Assembly: GCA_016792565.1 (NCBI GenBank)
Contig: JAEUMK010000067.1
Location: 1 to 38,969, forward strand
Reading direction: 5' to 3'
Length of the DNA: 38,969 bases
Source: Alphaproteobacteria bacterium
GTDB taxonomy: Bacteria > Pseudomonadota > Alphaproteobacteria > Micropepsales > Micropepsaceae
Shown here: one piece after another, positions 33,955 through 38,969 of the stretch
Position numbering within the stretch: position 1 is the stretch's first letter
How the letters are laid out: each line of letters starts with the position of its first letter
Translations under genes and position numbers: made by a program
Notes under the pieces: generated by a model
The model's input: only the letters and a program-made list of their open reading frames with translations
What the model was told of the DNA's origin: nothing
Databases searched by the model: none

Positions 33955-34362
33955 GGTCGCATCTCCGGCCGCGCGCGGGCGCGGCGGCGGGCCGTGCTGC
34001 GGGCTGACTCTCGTCGGAATTTCCGGGTGTCTAGGGCCGGGGGACGGGGGCGTCAAGGATTCGCGCGGGACGAAACGATGTTTCGCGACTGTGGCGGAAT
34101 GCATCTTCGTTTTGCACCGGGGGCCGGGAGGGGAGGGGGATGGCGGCCATGGGGGCGATGCGCGCGCAAGCCCGGGCCGGATATAGGAATAAAAGCAGCG
34201 CCCTTCAAGGCGCTTGCGGCGCGGGAAGGCGTGGATGGTCCGCCTGCGCGGGCCATGACAGCGAGGGATGGGGTGGGGCGGAGCGCGGGGGCGGAGCGTG
34301 GGTGAATTTCGCGGGGCGGCGTGCTAGGCAGTCCGTTCGCATTTCAAGAAACGAGAGTTCCC
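33955..34362. other. Divergent region carA / yqeY
   Basis: 408 bp with no convincing gene. It should hold promoters for carA (leftward) and the yqeY–dnaG–rpoD unit (rightward). A TATAGGAAT stretch near 34182 is -10-like; a small dyad AGCGCC/GGCGCT lies at 34197-34214. No riboswitch-like structure or arginine/pyrimidine operator could be recognised by eye. Confidence 0.5.
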
Positions 34363-34818
34363 ATGCGTCAGCAATTCAACGACGCCATGAAAGCGGCCAT
34401 GAAGGCGGGCGACAAGGCCCGGCTCGGCACGATCCGGCTGATCATCGCGGCGATCAAGGACCGCGACATCGTCGCCCGCGGCGAGGGCAAGGAAACGGCG
34501 ACCGACGAGGAGCTTCTGCAATTGCTGCAGAAGATGGCCAAGCAGCGCGCCGATTCGATCACCGCCTTCGAGGCGGCGGGCCGCCAGGACCTGGTCGACA
34601 AGGAAGCCGCCGAGAAGGTCATCATCGAGAGCTTCCTGCCGCAGCAGATGGGCGCCGAGGAGACGCGCGCGGCGATCGCCGCGGTCATCGCCGAAACCGG
34701 GGCGGCCGGCATGAAGGACATGGGCAAGGTGATGGGCGCGCTGAAGGCGAAGTTCGCGGGCACCATGGACTTCGCCAAGGCGAACGGGGTGGTGAAGGAG
34801 CTGCTGACGGCAGGCTGA
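34363..34818 (+). CDS. GatB/YqeY domain protein
   Basis: 151 residues, the usual length of stand-alone YqeY proteins. Recognisable segments are LGTIRLIIAAIKDRDI near the start, ATDEELLQLLQKMAKQRADSI, IIESFLPQQM and the C-terminal GKVMGALKAKFAG followed by the hydrophobic VVKELL. The all-helical domain is shared with the tail of the GatB amidotransferase subunit and is thought to bind tRNA; the role of the free form is uncertain. ATG 34363 has GAGAG upstream. dnaG begins 10 nt after its stop, so it is probably cotranscribed with dnaG and rpoD, as in many bacteria. Confidence 0.93.
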   Translation: MRQQFNDAMKAAMKAGDKARLGTIRLIIAAIKDRDIVARGEGKETATDEELLQLLQKMAKQRADSITAFEAAGRQDLVDKEAAEKVIIESFLPQQMGAEETRAAIAAVIAETGAAGMKDMGKVMGALKAKFAGTMDFAKANGVVKELLTAG

Positions 34819-34828
34819 GGGGCGGCGC

Positions 34829-36766
34829 GTGGCGTTCGACGAGGGCTTCCTGGACGAGCTGAAATCGCGCGTGCGCGTGGCCGAAGTGGTCGGGCGGCGG
34901 GTCAAGCTCGTGCGCAAGGGCCGCGAGTTCATGGGCCTGTGCCCGTTCCACTCGGAGAAGTCGCCCTCGTTCAGCGTCAACGAGCAGAAGGGCTTCTATC
35001 ACTGCTTCGGCTGCGGCGCGCACGGCGACGCGATCAAGTTCGTCTGCGAGACCGAGGGGCTGAACTTCCGCGAGGCGGTGGAACGGCTGGCCGGCGAGGT
35101 GGGGCTGGCGCTGCCGGAAGAATCGCCCTTCCAGCGCGAGCGCGAGGAGCGCCGCCGCACGCTCTATGACGTGGTGGCGCTGGCGCAGGGCTTCTTCCGC
35201 GAGCGCCTCTCGGGACCGGGCGGCGCGGCGGCGCGGGCCTATGTCGCCAAGCGCGAGCTGGACGCCCGCACGGTCGATCGCTTCGGCCTCGGCCTCGCGC
35301 CCGAGGGGCGCACGACGCTGATCCAGCACCTGACCCAGAAAGGGGTTCCGCTGGCGGAAATCGTCGAGGCGGGCCTCGCCGTCGTGCCGGAGGGGCAGAG
35401 CGAGCCGATCGACTTCTTCCGCAACCGGCTGACCATCCCCATCGGCGATTCGCGCGGCCGCATCATCGCCTTCGGGGCGCGGACGCTGCTGCCCGACGGC
35501 AAGCCGAAATACATCAACTCCGGCGAGACGCCGCTCTTCCACAAGGGCCGCACGCTCTACAATCTCGACCGGGCGCGCAAACCGGCGCACGACGCCCAGT
35601 CGATCCTGGTCGCCGAGGGCTATCTCGACGTCATCGCGCTGGCCAAGGCGGGGATCGAGAACGCCGTCGCGCCGCTGGGCACGGCGCTGACCGAGGACCA
35701 GATCGCGCTGCTGTGGCGGGTCGCGCCCGAGCCGGTGCTCTGCTTCGACGGCGATGCGGCCGGCCAGCGGGCCGCCTACCGGGCGATCGACCGGGCGCTG
35801 CCCCTGCTGAAGCCGGGCCAGTCGCTGCGCTTCGCCTTCCTGCCGGAGGGGCTCGACCCCGACGATCTCATCAGGCGCGACGGGGCGGCGGCGATGCACG
35901 CGGTGCTGAAGGCGGCGCGGCCGTTGATCGAGGTCTTCTGGGAGCGCGAGCGGGACCAGGCCGACATCTCGACGCCCGAGCGGCGGGCGGCGTTGCAGCA
36001 CCGGATCGAGGCGGCGGCCGACAGCATCGCCGACGCCACCGTGCGCGACCACTACAAGCGCGAGCTGAAGGACCGGTTGTGGGGTCTGTTCCGCCCGCAG
36101 CGCCCGGTGCGGCCCGGCGGGACCGGCATTCCGTTGCGTCAGCTCGGGGCGTTCGTGCCGCCCAAACCGTCGCTGCGGCGCCCCCAGGCCCTGATCGGAC
36201 GCGGCCGGCGCGGACCGGACCAGCCGGTCTACGGGCAGAATCCGCCCAGCCTGAGGGCCAGCGCCGCCGCCAAGGGGGCGCAGCGCCAGGCCCCCTCGCG
36301 GACCGAGGCCGAGGTCGCCTTCCTGCTGGTCCGCTATCCCGGCGTCGCGCTGCAGGACTACGAGGCGGTGGAGGAAATCGCCTTCGCCGCCCCCCAGCTG
36401 GAGCGGCTGCGCCGCGAGGTCCTTCACTTCGCGGTAGAGAATCCCGTGCTTGATGAATCGGTCCTGAAAGACCACTTATGCGCTCAGGGATTGGCCGAAA
36501 CCCTCTCCGCACTGGAAAAACGGGACTCACTTGCGCTAGATCGGGCGGCAGCGGCAGGTCTGTCGCCTGACGAGGTCTTGCTCAGGTGGCGGGAGGCGGT
36601 GGCATCCCAGCAACGGATTCAGGCTTTGCGACCGGCGGCGCGCCGGGCGCGGGCCGATTGGGCCAGGGACCAGAGCGAGGGCGCGCGGCGCTCTCTGGAC
36701 GAGGCCGAGGCGGCGCTGGCGCGCAGCTTCGAGGCGGCATCCGGCGAAGGCGACGCCGACTTATAG
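34829..36766 (+). CDS. dnaG: DNA primase
   Basis: 645-residue primase that makes RNA primers at replication forks. The N-terminal zinc domain uses Cys 38, His 41, Cys 59 and Cys 62 ([12 protein letters not shown] … [11 protein letters not shown]). The catalytic core (about 115-340) includes the Toprim motifs [11 protein letters not shown] (about 258) and [11 protein letters not shown] (about 306). The C-terminal region (about 430-645) is the diverged helicase-binding part. Length is typical for the class. Start GTG 34829 with GAGGGG upstream. It lies between yqeY and rpoD. Confidence 0.97.
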   Translation: MAFDEGFLDELKSRVRVAEVVGRRVKLVRKGREFMGLCPFHSEKSPSFSVNEQKGFYHCFGCGAHGDAIKFVCETEGLNFREAVERLAGEVGLALPEESPFQREREERRRTLYDVVALAQGFFRERLSGPGGAAARAYVAKRELDARTVDRFGLGLAPEGRTTLIQHLTQKGVPLAEIVEAGLAVVPEGQSEPIDFFRNRLTIPIGDSRGRIIAFGARTLLPDGKPKYINSGETPLFHKGRTLYNLDRARKPAHDAQSILVAEGYLDVIALAKAGIENAVAPLGTALTEDQIALLWRVAPEPVLCFDGDAAGQRAAYRAIDRALPLLKPGQSLRFAFLPEGLDPDDLIRRDGAAAMHAVLKAARPLIEVFWERERDQADISTPERRAALQHRIEAAADSIADATVRDHYKRELKDRLWGLFRPQRPVRPGGTGIPLRQLGAFVPPKPSLRRPQALIGRGRRGPDQPVYGQNPPSLRASAAAKGAQRQAPSRTEAEVAFLLVRYPGVALQDYEAVEEIAFAAPQLERLRREVLHFAVENPVLDESVLKDHLCAQGLAETLSALEKRDSLALDRAAAAGLSPDEVLLRWREAVASQQRIQALRPAARRARADWARDQSEGARRSLDEAEAALARSFEAASGEGDADL

Positions 36767-36809
36767 AGACAGGCCCCGCCGCGAGGCGACCGGCAGGAAT
36801 GGCGAGACG

Positions 36810-38969
36810 ATGACGAGCAAGAAGTCCGAAGCGAAGAAGACCCCGGTCAAGGCCGCCACCAAGGCGAAGGCCGCCCCGGCGGCCGCGCCGGCCGCCAAGG
36901 CCAAGGCGGCGCCCGCCGAGGCCAAGAGCAAGCCCTCGCCGGCCGACGCGCAGAAGCTCGCCGCCGCGGCCGCCGCGCTCGCCGCGCAGCGCAAGCCCGC
37001 CAAGGCCGCCGCGAAGCCTGCAGGCAAGGCCGCCAAGACCGCCGGCCAGCCCGCCGAGGGCGAGGCCGCCGACAAGGACGCGCCGCTGCTCGACCTGTCG
37101 GACGCCGCCGTCAAGCGGATGATCGCCAAGGCCAAGACGCGCGGCTACGTCACCTATGAGGAGCTGAACAAGGTCCTGCCATCCGAACAGGTCTCGTCCG
37201 AGCAGATCGAGGACACGATGTCGATGCTCAACGAGATGGGCATCAACGTCACCGAGGCCGACGAGCAGGACGAGAAGGACGAGAAGGAGGAGGGCGGCGC
37301 CCTCGTCGTCACCGAGGAGAAGACCACCGAGGTGATGGACCGCACCGACGATCCGGTGCGCATGTATCTGCGCGAGATGGGCAGCGTCGAGCTGCTCAGC
37401 CGCGAGGGCGAAATCGCCATCGCCAAGCGCATCGAGGCCGGCCGCGAGACGATGATCGCCAGCCTCTGCGAGAGCCCGTTGACCTTCGAGGCGCTGATGC
37501 AGTGGCGCGACGAGCTGATCGAGGGCCGCATCCTGCTGCGCGACATCATCGATCTCGACGCGACCTATGGCGGCACCGGCCCCGACGGATCGGCCGTGCC
37601 GGCCGCCAACGGCGAAGGCGCGCCCATGCCGCCGCCCGGCCCGCGCCCCGTGCCGCCGCCGCGTCCCGCCCCGGCGCCGCGCCCCGAACTGCGCGTCGTC
37701 GCGGGCACCGACGGCGAAGGCGGCGACGGCGCCGCCGCGCCGGCCGCCGAAGAGGATTTCGACGACGACGAGAACAACGTCTCGCTGGCGATGATGGAAT
37801 CGGCGCTGAAGCCGCAAATCCTGGAAAAGCTGGACGTCATCTACAACACCTACAAGAAGCTCGGCCGCCTGCAGGACGCGCAGGTCGAGGCGCAGCTCGC
37901 CAAGGACGATCTGTCGTCCGGCCAGGAGCGGCGCTTCAAGAAATTCCGCCAGGAGGTCGTCGACCTCGTGAAGGGCGTGCGGTTCAACAACAACCGCATC
38001 GAGCAGCTCGTCGGCAAGATGTACGAGATCAACCGCCAGCTGACCTCGCTGGAGGGCAAGCTGCTGCGCCTCGCCGAGAGCCATGGCGTGGCGCGCTCGT
38101 CGTTCCTGAAGGAGTATTTCGGCAACGAGATGGACCCGGAATGGGCGCGCCGCGTCGGCCGCCTGACGGGCGCCGGCTGGAAGGATTTCGCGCTCGACGA
38201 AAAGGACCGCATCAAGGAAGTGCGTTCCGAGATCCAGGCGCTGGCGGTGCAGATGCGCCAGCCCGTCTCGGAGTTCCGCAAGATCGTGCTGACCGTCCAG
38301 AAGGGCGAGCGCGAGGCGCGTCAGGCGAAGAAGGAGATGGTGGAGGCGAACCTCCGCCTCGTCATCTCGATCGCCAAGAAATACACCAATCGCGGCCTGC
38401 AGTTCCTGGACCTGATCCAGGAAGGCAATATCGGCCTGATGAAGGCGGTCGATAAGTTCGAATACCGCCGCGGCTACAAGTTCTCGACCTATGCGACGTG
38501 GTGGATCCGCCAGGCGATCACCCGCTCGATCGCCGACCAGGCGCGCACCATCCGTATTCCGGTGCACATGATCGAGACGATCAACAAACTGGTCCGCACC
38601 TCGCGCCAGATGCTGCACGAGATCGGCCGCGAGCCGACCCCGGAAGAGCTGGCCGAGAAGCTCGCCATGCCGCTGGAGAAGGTCCGCAAGGTCCTCAAGA
38701 TCGCGAAGGAGCCGATCTCCCTCGAAACGCCGATTGGCGACGAGGAAGATTCACACCTCGGCGATTTCATCCCGGACAACAACGCGATCCTGCCCATCGA
38801 CGCGGCGATCCAGTCGAACCTGCGCGAGACCACCACGCGCGTGCTCGCCTCGCTCACCCCGCGTGAGGAACGCGTGCTGCGCATGCGCTTCGGCATCGGC
38901 ATGAACACCGACCACACGCTGGAAGAGGTCGGCCAGCAGTTCTCGGTCACCCGCGAACGCATCCGCCAG
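36810..38969 (+). CDS. rpoD: Primary sigma factor RpoD (3' end missing)
   Basis: 720 codons are visible; the window ends inside region 4.2 at TRERIRQ, about 15-20 residues short of a normal C-terminus. Residues 1 to about 92 form an Ala/Lys/Pro-rich, H1-like extension. Region 1.1 (about 93-148; [27 protein letters not shown]), region 1.2 (about 174-204) and a long non-conserved insert with a Pro-rich stretch (about 265-300) follow. Regions 2.1-2.4 (about 511-600; [17 protein letters not shown]) and regions 3 and 4 complete it. ATG 36810, 43 nt after dnaG. This is the housekeeping sigma-70; truncation is only the window edge. Confidence 0.97.
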   Translation, partial: MTSKKSEAKKTPVKAATKAKAAPAAAPAAKAKAAPAEAKSKPSPADAQKLAAAAAALAAQRKPAKAAAKPAGKAAKTAGQPAEGEAADKDAPLLDLSDAAVKRMIAKAKTRGYVTYEELNKVLPSEQVSSEQIEDTMSMLNEMGINVTEADEQDEKDEKEEGGALVVTEEKTTEVMDRTDDPVRMYLREMGSVELLSREGEIAIAKRIEAGRETMIASLCESPLTFEALMQWRDELIEGRILLRDIIDLDATYGGTGPDGSAVPAANGEGAPMPPPGPRPVPPPRPAPAPRPELRVVAGTDGEGGDGAAAPAAEEDFDDDENNVSLAMMESALKPQILEKLDVIYNTYKKLGRLQDAQVEAQLAKDDLSSGQERRFKKFRQEVVDLVKGVRFNNNRIEQLVGKMYEINRQLTSLEGKLLRLAESHGVARSSFLKEYFGNEMDPEWARRVGRLTGAGWKDFALDEKDRIKEVRSEIQALAVQMRQPVSEFRKIVLTVQKGEREARQAKKEMVEANLRLVISIAKKYTNRGLQFLDLIQEGNIGLMKAVDKFEYRRGYKFSTYATWWIRQAITRSIADQARTIRIPVHMIETINKLVRTSRQMLHEIGREPTPEELAEKLAMPLEKVRKVLKIAKEPISLETPIGDEEDSHLGDFIPDNNAILPIDAAIQSNLRETTTRVLASLTPREERVLRMRFGIGMNTDHTLEEVGQQFSVTRERIRQ

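Noticed and set aside
34197-34214. Hairpin upstream of yqeY as attenuator
   Set aside because: Only a 6-bp stem in a GC-rich region with no T-tract or leader peptide; expected by chance.

Overview
The window is about 39 kb of high-GC chromosomal DNA from an alphaproteobacterium. Evidence: the block trxB–lrp … lpcC–greA … carB … carA … yqeY–dnaG–rpoD is, from memory, close to the arrangement in Rhizobiales such as Sinorhizobium; the rpoD product has an alphaproteobacterial region 1.1 and a large non-conserved insert; there are clustered GANTC (CcrM-type) sites; and a composite palindromic repeat of a kind scattered through alphaproteobacterial genomes is present. I cannot assign an order or genus. 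The large TonB receptor resembles those of Caulobacterales and sphingomonads, so a lineage outside the classical Rhizobiaceae is likely. No rRNA, tRNA, CRISPR array, transposase, integrase or phage gene was seen.

Left third (1–13.4 kb): uvrB, whose C-terminal tail is encoded by palindromic and 33-nt tandem repeats; two paralogous small lipoproteins flanking a membrane protein; an exported TPR protein; a CNNM/HlyC-type CBS-domain membrane protein; a lipocalin and an exported PAN/apple-like protein; a DUF486 membrane protein; a GT4 glycosyltransferase; a small two-TM protein; a class I aminotransferase; a LuxR-type regulator; and an exported beta-propeller protein divergent from it.

Middle (13.4–23.3 kb): a LysM-like pseudogene with two frameshifts; an EF-G paralogue whose G3 catalytic His is Ser; a HAD phosphatase; a 487-bp gene-free gap between convergent genes holding eight GANTC sites, four of them phased at exactly 21 bp; divergent trxB and lrp; a membrane histidine kinase; and a leftward greA–lpcC-like–MFS operon.

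Right third (23.3–39 kb): carB and carA, which work as one enzyme, are on the same strand but separated by about 5.7 kb of envelope genes (zinc ribbon, DUF5694, an exported RraB-like protein, a 1017-aa TonB-dependent receptor and a small basic protein). The composite repeat sits in this insert. After carA the direction flips to yqeY–dnaG–rpoD, the alphaproteobacterial form of the macromolecular-synthesis operon; rpoD runs off the window end and starts with a histone-H1-like Ala/Lys/Pro tail.

No complete novel multi-gene system is obvious. The strongest unexplained signals are the phased GANTC cluster, the EF-G paralogue, the repeat-built uvrB tail, the composite palindrome that supplies a stop codon, and the duplicated and palindromic sequence upstream of the TonB receptor.
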